Source of the DNA: Nonomuraea sp. SYSU D8015
Lineage (GTDB): Bacteria > Actinomycetota > Actinomycetes > Streptosporangiales > Streptosporangiaceae
Direction: 5' to 3'
NCBI RefSeq assembly: GCF_008065375.1
Contig: NZ_VJYI01000006.1
Location: 434,001 to 498,000 of the forward strand
Length of the DNA stretch: 64,000 nt
Below, piece by piece: positions 35,465 through 44,200 of this stretch (position 1 is the stretch's first letter; each line of letters opens with the position of its first letter). Made by a program: the position numbers and the translations under genes. The notes below the pieces were generated by a model, which saw only the letters and a list, made by a program, of their open reading frames with translations, was not told the DNA's origin and did not search any database.

Positions 35465-36820
35465 ATGGACAACGCTGCGAACGATATCGCCGGATTCCGG
35501 CTCACCGAGCACACCTGGATGACCGAGCTCGGCAATTGGATCGACGCGATCTCGCCCGACGGCCGCCGGGCCGGGGCGCTGCTGTTCGATCCGCGGATCA
35601 TCGGCCTGCCCGGCGTGCGTGACCGCGTGGTCAACGCGGTCATGACCGACCAGCGGCTCGTGCTGGGCGGCCTGACCGGGCTGATCCCGGTCGCGGACGT
35701 GGTGGCGGTCGGCGACCAGGTGTGGCTGCTCACCGGCCAGGCGGTCAGCCCGACCCTGGCCGACCTCCTCACCAGCGGGCCCGTCGACCCGTCCGGCGCG
35801 GCCTCCGCGCTGGTCGAGACCGCCCAGACCCTGATGGCGCTGCACGCCGCCGGGGTCACGCACGGCTCCGTGCACCCGGGCACCGTGGTGATCACCGCCG
35901 AGGGCGCCGCGCTGCTGTCGGAACGCGGCCTGTCCGACGCCATCCGAGGCCTGGTCTCATTGCCCGACCGGGACGCGGCCGGCTGGGCGGCGCTGGCGCG
36001 CGGGCTGGCGGCCTCCTTGACTCCGGGCTCGACGCAGGCGGCCCAGCTCTTCGAACGCGCCGCGGCAACGGCGGGCACGCTGGGTCTGGGGGCCGCGCGG
36101 GATCTGCTGGTCGCCGAGCAGACGACGCTGCCCGGCGGCGCGATCGGCAGGGAGGGGCTGGCCAGGGCGGCGCGCGGCAGGTCGGCGTTCGCGCAGCCAC
36201 GGGTGCACGCCCCCACGCCGGTCATGCCGAGGGACGAGGGCGACATCGTCACGCTGCTGCACGTCCCCGGCCGCTCGGCGGGTCCCGTGCAGTTCGGGCC
36301 GGGGGTCGGCACGCAGGTGCAGCGACCGGAGACGACGGCCGAGCGGATCTGGCGGGCCGGGCGGGACGGAGCCGCCACCATGCACCGCCCGGGCGGCAAG
36401 CGGCCGAGGGCGGCGCGCGCCCGGCGGTGGCGGACGATCTTCGCCACCGCGGTCTTCGCCGCGGTCATGGCGGGGGCGATCCTGGCCTGGTTCAAGCTGA
36501 GCGGCGAGCCCGAACTGGCGGTCAAGTCGATCGACGTGGTGGCGCCGAAGAAGACCCAGGGCTGCAACAGCAAGGTCCTGATCACCGGTACGGTCGTCAC
36601 GAACGGGGCGCCCGGCGAGATCACCTTCGAGTGGCGCAAGAACCTCGACGAGGACGTCGTCAGGGGAACCCTCCGCACGACGTCCGACAAGACGTCCTAC
36701 ACGGTGCCGCTGAGGTGGTCGCTGCAGGGCAAGAGCAACGTCAAAGCCACCGCCACGCTGCGGATCCTGACACCGGGACCGGTGCGCACGGACAAGGCCA
36801 GCTTCACGTACAAGTGTTGA
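35465..36820 (+). CDS. Pseudokinase with membrane helix and external beta domain
   Basis: 451 residues. The alignment frame of the neighbouring kinases is kept: HGSVHPGTVVI starts at residue 133, where kinase 2 has HRDFKPEN, so the catalytic Asp is Ser. The glycine loop, the VAIK lysine and DFG are also missing. A membrane helix lies at about 325-345, matching kinase 2, and the C-terminal domain (about 350-451) contains KTSYTVPLRWSL and two Cys, resembling the external repeats of kinase 1. It begins 21 bp after kinase 2. I infer a non-catalytic partner or receptor of the two kinases, comparable in idea to the MviN pseudokinase but not homologous in architecture. Confidence 0.8.
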   Translation: MDNAANDIAGFRLTEHTWMTELGNWIDAISPDGRRAGALLFDPRIIGLPGVRDRVVNAVMTDQRLVLGGLTGLIPVADVVAVGDQVWLLTGQAVSPTLADLLTSGPVDPSGAASALVETAQTLMALHAAGVTHGSVHPGTVVITAEGAALLSERGLSDAIRGLVSLPDRDAAGWAALARGLAASLTPGSTQAAQLFERAAATAGTLGLGAARDLLVAEQTTLPGGAIGREGLARAARGRSAFAQPRVHAPTPVMPRDEGDIVTLLHVPGRSAGPVQFGPGVGTQVQRPETTAERIWRAGRDGAATMHRPGGKRPRAARARRWRTIFATAVFAAVMAGAILAWFKLSGEPELAVKSIDVVAPKKTQGCNSKVLITGTVVTNGAPGEITFEWRKNLDEDVVRGTLRTTSDKTSYTVPLRWSLQGKSNVKATATLRILTPGPVRTDKASFTYKC

Positions 36821-36869
36821 TGCCCGCCCAGCAATGCATATCAAAGCGGTTCTTACTAATCTGGCGAAC

Positions 36870-37937
36870 ATGACCACGCAGACCCCCGCGGGCTGGTATC
36901 CGGACCCGTACGGCGAGCCCCAGCTCCGCTGGTGGGACGGCAACCAGTGGACCGACGCCACGCACGCGCAGGAGCACGGGCAGGCGCAGCCCCAGCAGCA
37001 GCCGGCCTCCGGGCCGCAACAGCAGACACGACCCGACTGGACGGCCACGCCGGCGAACCCCACGCTTCAGTACGGCCGGCCCACCTACGGTCAGTCCGCC
37101 TACGGCCAGCCCACGCCTCCCTCCCAGCAGTGGAGCGGCCCGCAGCTGCCGGGCCCCGGCTACGGCCCGCCGCCCAAACAGAGCAACCCGCTGCCGTGGG
37201 TGTTCGGCGGGCTGGCGGCACTGGTGGTGGTCGTGCTGATCGCGGTGGCCGGGATCTTCTACGTCAACAGGAGCAACGAGGCCGCGCTCCCCTCACCGTC
37301 CGACACCTTCGAGCCCCAGCCGCCGTCCAACGAGCCGCCGTCGAGCGAGCCGCCGTCCGGCCGGCCGCCCAGCCAGGGGGCCGGGCAACTGCCCCAACCT
37401 GCCGGCGGCCGCATCACCGACCCGCAGGCCGGCATCTCGTTCGCGGTGCCCGAGGGCTGGAAGGTCCCGCAGGCCGTCAACCCTCCGACCCCGCCTCCCA
37501 CCCTGCAGCTGTGGACGGCCGGCGTGGACGCCGTCTCGCAGGAGTCCTTCGACGGCGAATCCGACTGGATGGGCAACGTCTACAGCGGGGTGCTCAACGA
37601 GCTCTACCCCTACTCCGACGTCGCGAGCATGGGTGACACGGCCAAGGCCGTCTTCGTGGACTTCTCCGCGCGCTACTACTCGCTGCCGCACGAGAGCAAG
37701 ATCGTCGCAGACAAGGCCATGAAGATCGGCGACCGGGACGGATGGGTCTTGCAGTTCGAGCTCGACTTCACCAAGGTGTCGGAGCAGAAGGGCTACAAGT
37801 GGAAGAAGGAGAACGGCGCGATCGTGCTCATGGATCGCGGCTCCGGTGAGCGCCCGACCATCCTCTACACCTCGGTTCCCGACAATCTGGGCACTGACGT
37901 GGTCGGCAAGGTTCTCAGCTCGCTGAAGCCCGCGTAA
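36870..37937 (+). CDS. DUF2510 domain membrane protein
   Basis: 355 residues from ATG 36870, where the DUF2510 motif begins (AGWYPDPYGEPQLRWWDGNQWT). A Gln/Pro-rich linker, one membrane helix (about 110-132, VFGGLAALVVVVLIAVAGIFY), a Pro/Ser-rich stretch and an external domain of about 180 residues follow, the latter starting ISFAVPEGWKVP. It is 49 bp downstream of the pseudokinase gene. No ribosome site is evident. DUF2510 is common on cytoplasmic ends of actinobacterial membrane proteins and is often near kinases; it may be a substrate (inference). Confidence 0.82.
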   Translation: MTTQTPAGWYPDPYGEPQLRWWDGNQWTDATHAQEHGQAQPQQQPASGPQQQTRPDWTATPANPTLQYGRPTYGQSAYGQPTPPSQQWSGPQLPGPGYGPPPKQSNPLPWVFGGLAALVVVVLIAVAGIFYVNRSNEAALPSPSDTFEPQPPSNEPPSSEPPSGRPPSQGAGQLPQPAGGRITDPQAGISFAVPEGWKVPQAVNPPTPPPTLQLWTAGVDAVSQESFDGESDWMGNVYSGVLNELYPYSDVASMGDTAKAVFVDFSARYYSLPHESKIVADKAMKIGDRDGWVLQFELDFTKVSEQKGYKWKKENGAIVLMDRGSGERPTILYTSVPDNLGTDVVGKVLSSLKPA

Positions 37938-38005
37938 CCAGTGGCACTAGGCTGGTGGGGTAACAAGCGGGCGGATTGCTCCGAGCCGCTGGGCGAGGAG
38001 ATCGT

Positions 38006-38599
38006 ATGAGTGACTTGCTGGTCTGGATCGACTGCGAGATGACCGGACTCGACCTCGGGCGTGACGCGTTGGTGGAGGTGGCGTGCGTCATCACCGACAG
38101 CGAGCTCAACCAGGTCGACGAGGGCGTCGACGTGGTGATCAAGCCGCCGTCGGAGTCGCTGGAGCAGATGTCGGAGGTGGTGCGTGAGATGCACACCGCC
38201 TCTGGGCTGCTGCCCGAGCTGGGCAGCGGGGTGACGTTGTCGGAGGCGGAGTCGCTCGTGCTCGACTACATCCGCCGCCATGTGCCCGAGCCGAAGAAGG
38301 CGCCGCTGTGCGGCAACTCGATCGGCACCGACCGCACGTTCATCGCCAGGGACATGCCCGGGGTGGACGCCTATCTCCACTACCGGATGATCGACGTGTC
38401 GTCGATCAAGGAGCTGGTGCGCCGGTGGTATCCACGGGTCTACTTCGCGGCACCCGAGAAGCAGGGCGGGCACCGGGCGCTGGCCGACATCACGGAGAGC
38501 ATCAGGGAGCTGCGTTACTACCGCGCGGCGATCTTCGTGGAGCAGCCGGGGCCCGACACGCTGACCGCGAGATCTCTCGCAGAGCGCGTCAGCGGATAA
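38006..38599 (+). CDS. orn: Oligoribonuclease
   Basis: 197 residues from ATG 38006 with GAGGAG 6 bases upstream. DEDDh exonuclease motifs are complete: WIDCEMTGLD (Asp9, Glu11), GNSIGTDRTF and HRALADI. It degrades nano-RNAs, including pGpG from c-di-GMP turnover, to mononucleotides. An orn gene next to tRNA-His is a frequent arrangement in actinobacteria. Confidence 0.96.
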   Translation: MSDLLVWIDCEMTGLDLGRDALVEVACVITDSELNQVDEGVDVVIKPPSESLEQMSEVVREMHTASGLLPELGSGVTLSEAESLVLDYIRRHVPEPKKAPLCGNSIGTDRTFIARDMPGVDAYLHYRMIDVSSIKELVRRWYPRVYFAAPEKQGGHRALADITESIRELRYYRAAIFVEQPGPDTLTARSLAERVSG

Positions 38600-38666
38600 G
38601 GAGTGGCGTAAAGACTCCCGAACCCCGCTACACTTTTCCTGTGCCGCCACGCAGTGGGCGGCCGTG

Positions 38667-38742
38667 GTGGGTGTAGCTCAGTTGGCAGAGCGCCAGGTTG
38701 TGGTCCTGGATGTCGAGGGTTCAAGTCCCTTCACTCACCCCA
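38667..38742 (+). tRNA. tRNA-His (anticodon GTG)
   Basis: The cloverleaf folds completely. The acceptor GTGGGTG pairs with CACTCAC (38732-38738, one G-T pair). The D-arm is GCTCAGTTGGCAGAGC. The anticodon stem CCAGG/CCTGG encloses loop TTGTGGT with anticodon GTG at 38700-38702. The T-arm is GAGGGTTCAAGTCCCTT. The base before position 1 is G (38666) and the discriminator is C (38739), the -1G/C73 identity pair of tRNA-His. CCA (38740-38742) is encoded. Confidence 0.96.
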
Positions 38743-38745
38743 AGT

Positions 38746-38785
38746 CGGCAACGGCCGGTCCTTCTGGACCGGCCGTTGCCGTTTT
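38746..38785 (+). terminator. Intrinsic terminator after tRNA-His
   Basis: A perfect 16-bp GC-rich stem (38746-38761 with 38766-38781), loop TTCT, followed by TTTT. It begins 3 bp after the CCA end, so it terminates the orn/tRNA transcript. Confidence 0.92.
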
Positions 38786-38903
38786 CTCCCGACAATCGCC
38801 CCAAATGGCGGCATTGCGAGTTATGCTCGCTGTCTAATACCGCTAACGCCGGAAGCACGGGGGCCCTCGGCGATCTGACCGTCTTCGCGCCCCCGGAGGC
38901 CGG

Positions 38904-39128
38904 ATGAGAGTCGACGACGCAGCGTTCGATAGCGTGTTCACGTCCTTGAGCAAGCGTGAGGCCGAGGTCATGGACCTCATCGCCACGGGCCAGTCCAACG
39001 GCCAGATCGCGCAACGGCTGTTCCTCAGCGAGAAGACCGTCAAGAACCACGTCAATCGCATCTACGCCAAGCTCGGGGTGGACTCGCGCGTCACCGCCAT
39101 CGGCCTCTGGCTGTCCCGCCGGCAATAG
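38904..39128 (+). CDS. Small LuxR-type helix-turn-helix protein
   Basis: 74 residues, consisting only of the GerE DNA-binding domain: LSKREAEVMDLIATGQSNGQIAQRLFLSEKTVKNHVNRIYAKLGV. There is no receiver or ligand domain. It could act as an orphan regulator like GerE or WhiE-associated proteins. It follows the terminator, so it has its own promoter, possibly in 38790-38890. Confidence 0.85.
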   Translation: MRVDDAAFDSVFTSLSKREAEVMDLIATGQSNGQIAQRLFLSEKTVKNHVNRIYAKLGVDSRVTAIGLWLSRRQ

Positions 39129-39235
39129 CCGCGCCGCGGGAGGCGCCGGTCTTTCAGGCGCCGAGCTCGGCCGTCCGCAGGTGGCGCTGTGGCCGCCTGC
39201 CGCGGCACGTGCACGGGCAGACGGCCACCCGGTGC

Positions 39236-39880
39236 TCACCGCACGATGTCGCCCAGGCCGAAATGGGGCAGGCAGCTCTCCAGGCCATCGATCTTCACCG
39301 GGACCGGGCTGGTGAAGTCGTCGCGGTCGAGGCGCAGGCGTTGCTGGATCGCGCGCCGCCCCCGTACCTGATGGACGGACAGGCCGTCGGGCCGGTAGCC
39401 GAGCTTGCGGGAGACCCCCAGCGACGCTGGGTTGTCCAGGAACGCGCCTGAGACCGCCGTCTGGGCGCCCAGCCCGGTGAAGGCGAGGTGAAGTACGGCA
39501 GCGCGCATTTCCGTGCCCAGCCCGGCGCCCTGGTGGGCGCGGCCCAGCCACGAGCCCGTCTGCACCTCTCGGGTGACGGCGAAGTCGGAGGCCGACACGT
39601 CCTGGGTGCCGATCACGCGGCCCTCGTGGACGACCGCGAAGTTGCAGCACCACTGGTCGGTCCGCCACCGCGCCATGACGCCGAGCTGGTAGCGGATGAG
39701 GGCGCCCGGCAGTTCAGCGGCGGGGACGTCGGTCCAGGGCACGCTGAACGGCATCCTCTCCGGATCGTGCACCCCTTCCACGGCCCGGTCGGCGAGCTCG
39801 TCGAGGTCGTCCAGGGACGGCAGGCGCAGTTCGAGACGGGGAGTGGTCAGACGCAGGTTGAAGAGAGGCCAGTGACGCAT
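39236..39880 (-). CDS. GNAT family N-acetyltransferase (RimJ/RimL type)
   Basis: 214 residues. LTTPRLELRLPSLDDLDELA at the N-terminus and RAHQGAGLGTEMRAAVLHLAF (acetyl-CoA loop), NPASLGVSRKLGYRPDG near the C-terminal half are the RimJ/RimL marks. The substrate could be a protein N-terminus or a small amine. It is monocistronic; the next gene upstream on this strand starts at 41172. Confidence 0.9.
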   Translation of the reverse strand: MRHWPLFNLRLTTPRLELRLPSLDDLDELADRAVEGVHDPERMPFSVPWTDVPAAELPGALIRYQLGVMARWRTDQWCCNFAVVHEGRVIGTQDVSASDFAVTREVQTGSWLGRAHQGAGLGTEMRAAVLHLAFTGLGAQTAVSGAFLDNPASLGVSRKLGYRPDGLSVHQVRGRRAIQQRLRLDRDDFTSPVPVKIDGLESCLPHFGLGDIVR

Positions 39881-39945
39881 GCCGATCCATTGTTCCGGAC
39901 CCCGTCGGACAGATCACCTGAATATCGCGCGGTCTGTGTGCTTGA

Positions 39946-41172
39946 TCACGCTGATGAGCCGGCGCGGCGGGCAGAGCCCGGTTTGCGCCAGTACGTGAGG
40001 TAACGCAGCAGCCACTCCACCGGCCCGTACCGGTGCCTCTTGAGCCACCAATGGCTGTAGAGGACCTGGGCGGCGAAGATGCCGAGGGCGATCAGCACCT
40101 CGACGGGCGGGCTCACCCGGTCGACGAGCGCCAACCCGTACCCCGTGAAGATCAGGGCGCAGATCAGCGACTGCGCCAGATAGTTGGACAGCGCCATCCG
40201 GCCGGGCGCCGCGAGGGCCCGGCCGATGCGCGGCATGTGGGGGAGCAGGCGCAGGAACGTGGCCGCGTACGCGGCGGCCAGCAGCGGCGCCGTCACCAGG
40301 TCCACCGCCTCGCCCCAGAACTTGTGGACGGTTCCGTTCCAGGCCGACAGCGTGTAGAAGAACGAGCCCGCCAGCCCGGCCGTGAAGCCGATCCACTGCA
40401 GCCTGCGCAGCGTCGCCGTGTGGGCGGACAGGTCGTTGAAGGCGGCCAGCTTGCCGACGGCCAGGCCGATCAGGCAGGCGGCCAGGACGGCGGGACCCTG
40501 GAAAAGGACGCGGAACACGATGATCAGGGAGAGTTTCCGCACGTGCTCGGAGATGATCTGCCAGGCGGACCCGCCCAGGGCCGCGTCGGACTTGGCGGCC
40601 TCGGCCGTCGTGTCCGAGACCGTGCCCGACAAGTCGAGGCCGGTCATGGCCAGGACGGCCAGCAGCACGAAGCCGAGGGCCAGCAGCGCGGTCAGCCCGG
40701 CCGCCAGCAGCACCGCGGTCCTCGGCTTGATCCGGCGCAGCACCAGCAGGGCCAGGCCCACGGCCGCGTAGGTGGTCAGGATGTCGCCGGGGAACAGCAG
40801 CACGGCGTGCGCCAGCCCGAGCAGGAACAACCCGCTCAGCCGCCGCAGGAACATCGGGACGAAGGGCCGGCGCTGCCGGACGGCCGAGTCGAGCTGGAGC
40901 GTGAAGCTGTAGCCGAACAGGAAGGAGAACAGCAGGTAGAACTTGTTCTCCAGGAACAGCGTCACCGCCCACCGCACGCCCCAGTCCAGCGACGAGTCGA
41001 ACGCGGGCTCCGCCATCCCGGCCATCCGGTAGCCGGAGGCCAGGAAGGCGATGTTCACCACGAGGATGCCCAGGAGCGCGAAGCCTCTTAAGGAGTCGAC
41101 AGAAGCGATCCGCGCCCCCGCGGCGGGAGGCCGTAGGTCAATAGTTGCGGGGAGTGTCCTCTGTGCCCTCAT
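39946..41172 (-). CDS. DUF418 family membrane protein
   Basis: 408 residues with about nine to ten helices. SVDSLRGFALLGILVVNIAFL is the DUF418/acyltransferase-like N-terminus; LFSFLFGYSFTLQL, GRMALSNYLAQSLI and the DUF418 tail (SHWWLKRHRYGPVEWLLRYLTYW) confirm the family. Relatives are thought to acylate or modify surface glycans, but no reaction is proven. It is the last gene of the leftward polysaccharide operon, 42 bp after the large membrane protein gene. Confidence 0.9.
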   Translation of the reverse strand: MRAQRTLPATIDLRPPAAGARIASVDSLRGFALLGILVVNIAFLASGYRMAGMAEPAFDSSLDWGVRWAVTLFLENKFYLLFSFLFGYSFTLQLDSAVRQRRPFVPMFLRRLSGLFLLGLAHAVLLFPGDILTTYAAVGLALLVLRRIKPRTAVLLAAGLTALLALGFVLLAVLAMTGLDLSGTVSDTTAEAAKSDAALGGSAWQIISEHVRKLSLIIVFRVLFQGPAVLAACLIGLAVGKLAAFNDLSAHTATLRRLQWIGFTAGLAGSFFYTLSAWNGTVHKFWGEAVDLVTAPLLAAAYAATFLRLLPHMPRIGRALAAPGRMALSNYLAQSLICALIFTGYGLALVDRVSPPVEVLIALGIFAAQVLYSHWWLKRHRYGPVEWLLRYLTYWRKPGSARRAGSSA

Positions 41173-41214
41173 CGAGTGACATCATTCCGCACATCCTGAG
41201 TGTTTCCTGTGGAT

Positions 41215-44200
41215 TCAGTTATTTTGTGCGATGTAGACGAACCGCTCGACGATCACCGCGATGGCCACCACGAAGGCCGGAACCGCCAGGTAGAGGAGGC
41301 GCCTGCGGGCCTTCCGCGCCCGGTTCGGGCCGTTCAACCGGATGATTTCGTACCCGAAGAGAGCGACCCATGTCACACCCAGCGCGCCGACGCCCACCGG
41401 CGTCCAGGGCGAAGTGGGGTCGCCGCGCCCCTGATACTGGTTCGGCTCGGGGATCTCCGTGCCGCGGACGAATTTCTTCCAGGTGTAGAGCGCCGCGTCC
41501 TTGTTCGAGTAGACCCGCTTCAGGTCGGGTGAGGCGTCCAGCGCCGCACGGAACCTCTCGCCCCAGTCGGCCGGGAAGCCCTCGTTGAGCTGCAGGTAGC
41601 TGACCTGGCCGCGGCTCACCATGAGGTACGAGTTCCGGGCCGACTCCTTCAGCTTCTTGACCGCGTCCGCGATCTTCGTCGGATCCTTGTGGACGAGGGC
41701 CTGCTGGTTGAAGCTGACGATCTCGACGTCCCGCTCGCCCCACGGCATGGTGGGCGTGACCTCGGGGCCCTCCTTCGGCACCAGGTAGATCACCCTGGCG
41801 CTGGGCTTGTCGTGGTCGTAGACGTAGTGCATGGCCGCCACCTCGCCGGCGGTGACCCGCTCGAACTTCTCGTTGCCGTACCTCGCCAGGAAGAACGCGA
41901 ACGCGAACAGCACCGCGAAGCAGGCGGCGAGCACCACCGAGATCTTCCGGGTGAGCTGCGGGTTGAAGCGCACGTTCCGCTTGCGCAGCGGCACGGTCTC
42001 CTCGCGCACGTCCGCGCTGTCGGCAGGCAGGTTCGGGAAGAACGCGTACGCGGCCAGCAGACAGGCGCCGGGCAGCGCGAACATGTAGATCCGCAGCCCG
42101 ATCTCGCCGCCGTAGCTCTGCAGGCCCAGCGCCAGCACCGGCACGCACAGCAGGATCAGCGCCGACCGGTCGAACACGCCGCGCCGCAGCCGCCGGAACA
42201 GACCGGCCGCGGCCAGGCCGAGGATCACCACGAGGATGCCGAGCCGTGCCTGGAGCACCATCGCGTGCGCCGGGTCGCTGCCCTCGATCCGGTCGCCGGT
42301 GTTGCTGCGGAGGTTCTGCAGGATGTTGCCCAGGCCGCCGAAGATCGCGTCGATCTGGCTCGCCCAGAACCCGACCGTCATGTAGCTGATCCAGGCCAGC
42401 ACGACCAGCCCGAGGAAGAACGGCAGCGCCCACGTCAGGGAGGTCCGCTTGAAGATCAGGAACGCGGTCACGACGCCGAGCATCATGAACGGCGTGATCT
42501 GGTGGGAGGCCACCGCCGCGAAGAACAGCGCCAGCAGCATCATGAGCATGAGCAGCTTGTCGGCGCGGTACGTGCCGGTGTTGGCCAGTTCGCCCGGCGT
42601 CATCGCGTCGAGCCTGCCGAGCAGCCTGCGCAGGCCCTTCGGCGGGATCGGCTTGGTCCGCGGCTCCACCCGGCCGAACCAGCGCAGCAGGATCGCCACC
42701 CACGCCAGATAGAGCGCGAACGTGAAGCCCTGCGGCGAGAAGTAGTCCTGGCCGATCCACTGCACCAGCACGAACAGCAGCGCCGCGAACCACCGCGCCC
42801 GCGTGGTGGCCACGACCTGGCGCAGGATCAGCACGAACGGGAGCAGGTAGAGCAGGTTCGACAGGAGCGGCGTCCACTGCAGGATCGGCGTCATGTCGGT
42901 GATGCCGGCGGCCTTCGTCACGAACGCGAACAACGCGAAGAAGCCCGGCCAGCCCATGCGGGCGTCGATGCTGATGGCGGTCTCGCCGGTTCTGCTGATG
43001 AAGTCGACGAAACCGGCATGGATGTACGCCGTGGGGAAACGCGGCTCCTCGGCCACGAGGGCGCCCGCGCCGTGCAGGGCGAACGTGATGGCTGCGATCT
43101 GGAACAGGAGCAGGAACTTGCGGTCCGTGCTCTGGGCGACCGTGACGAAGAACGACACGATCATGATCAGGATCGCGATGAACGCCGTGGCCGGGAGGGC
43201 CGAGATCAGGCCCAGGCCGTCGATGTCGTTGGGATCCACGCCGCGCAGGGGGCCCGGGGGGACCTTGAGGGCGAGGACGTACATGATCAGGCCCTCGAGG
43301 ACCAGCAGCACGGGCAGCCACTTGGGCGCGCTGGCGATCAGCGCCCCGATCCGGCCGCCGGCGGTGCGCGGCCTTGAGGCCGCCTCTGCCGCCGCTTGCC
43401 GCGGTGGGGACTGCTGGGGGAGGGCCGACGGCCCTCCGGGCCCGCTGGGGGCCTTGGAAGGCGCTCCGACGGGCTGCACCAACGCCGACGGCCCGCCGGC
43501 GGCCGGCCCGCCGGTGGTCGGTGCTCCGGTGGTCGGTGCTCCGGTGGTCGATGCGCCCGTGGGCGGTGCTCCGGTGGGCATGACGTTCCTGGGCAGCGTC
43601 CCGGCGGCGGCCGACGCATCGGCGGCCTTACCCCCGGCGGAGGGCGTTCCCGTCGCCGGCCGCTTGGTCGTCTCCTTGGCGGGCGCCTCGGCAGGCGACG
43701 CACCCTTGGATTCGCCCGCGTTCTCCTTCGCCCCCACATTGCCCTGCGCGGCAACGGGCTGCGGCCCGCCGGTGGACTTGCCCCCGGCGACCTGCTGCGG
43801 CCCGCTGGTGGGTTGAGGGCTGCCGGTGGACTTGGCGCCGGTCGCCGGTTGAGGGCCACTGGGCGCCTTGGCACCACCGGAGGATGGCGACGTGTTACGC
43901 GCCTGACCGCCACCGGCGGGCTGCGGCCCATTGGTCGGCTGGGGTCCGCCGGCAGGCTGGGGTCCGCTCGTCGGCTGGGTGCGCAGGCCGGGGTTGGTCG
44001 GGGTCGTGTCAGGGGTCGTCGGCGACTGCGGTTGACCCGTCTTCGCGGACGGCTGCTCCTTGCCCGTCGGGGTGTCGCCCGTCTTCGCGGGCGGCGGCGC
44101 CTGGCCCGTCTTCCCCGTCGCGGTGTCGTCGGTCTTCGGCGGCGCGTCCGCGGCTCCCGCCTTCGCCGCCGCACCCTCCGGCGTGCCCGCCTCGGCAGGC

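Noticed and set aside
41689..43377. 562-codon plus-strand frame opposite the large membrane protein
   Set aside because: His/Arg/Glu/Gln-rich shadow of hydrophobic codons on the other strand; no ribosome site and no domain.
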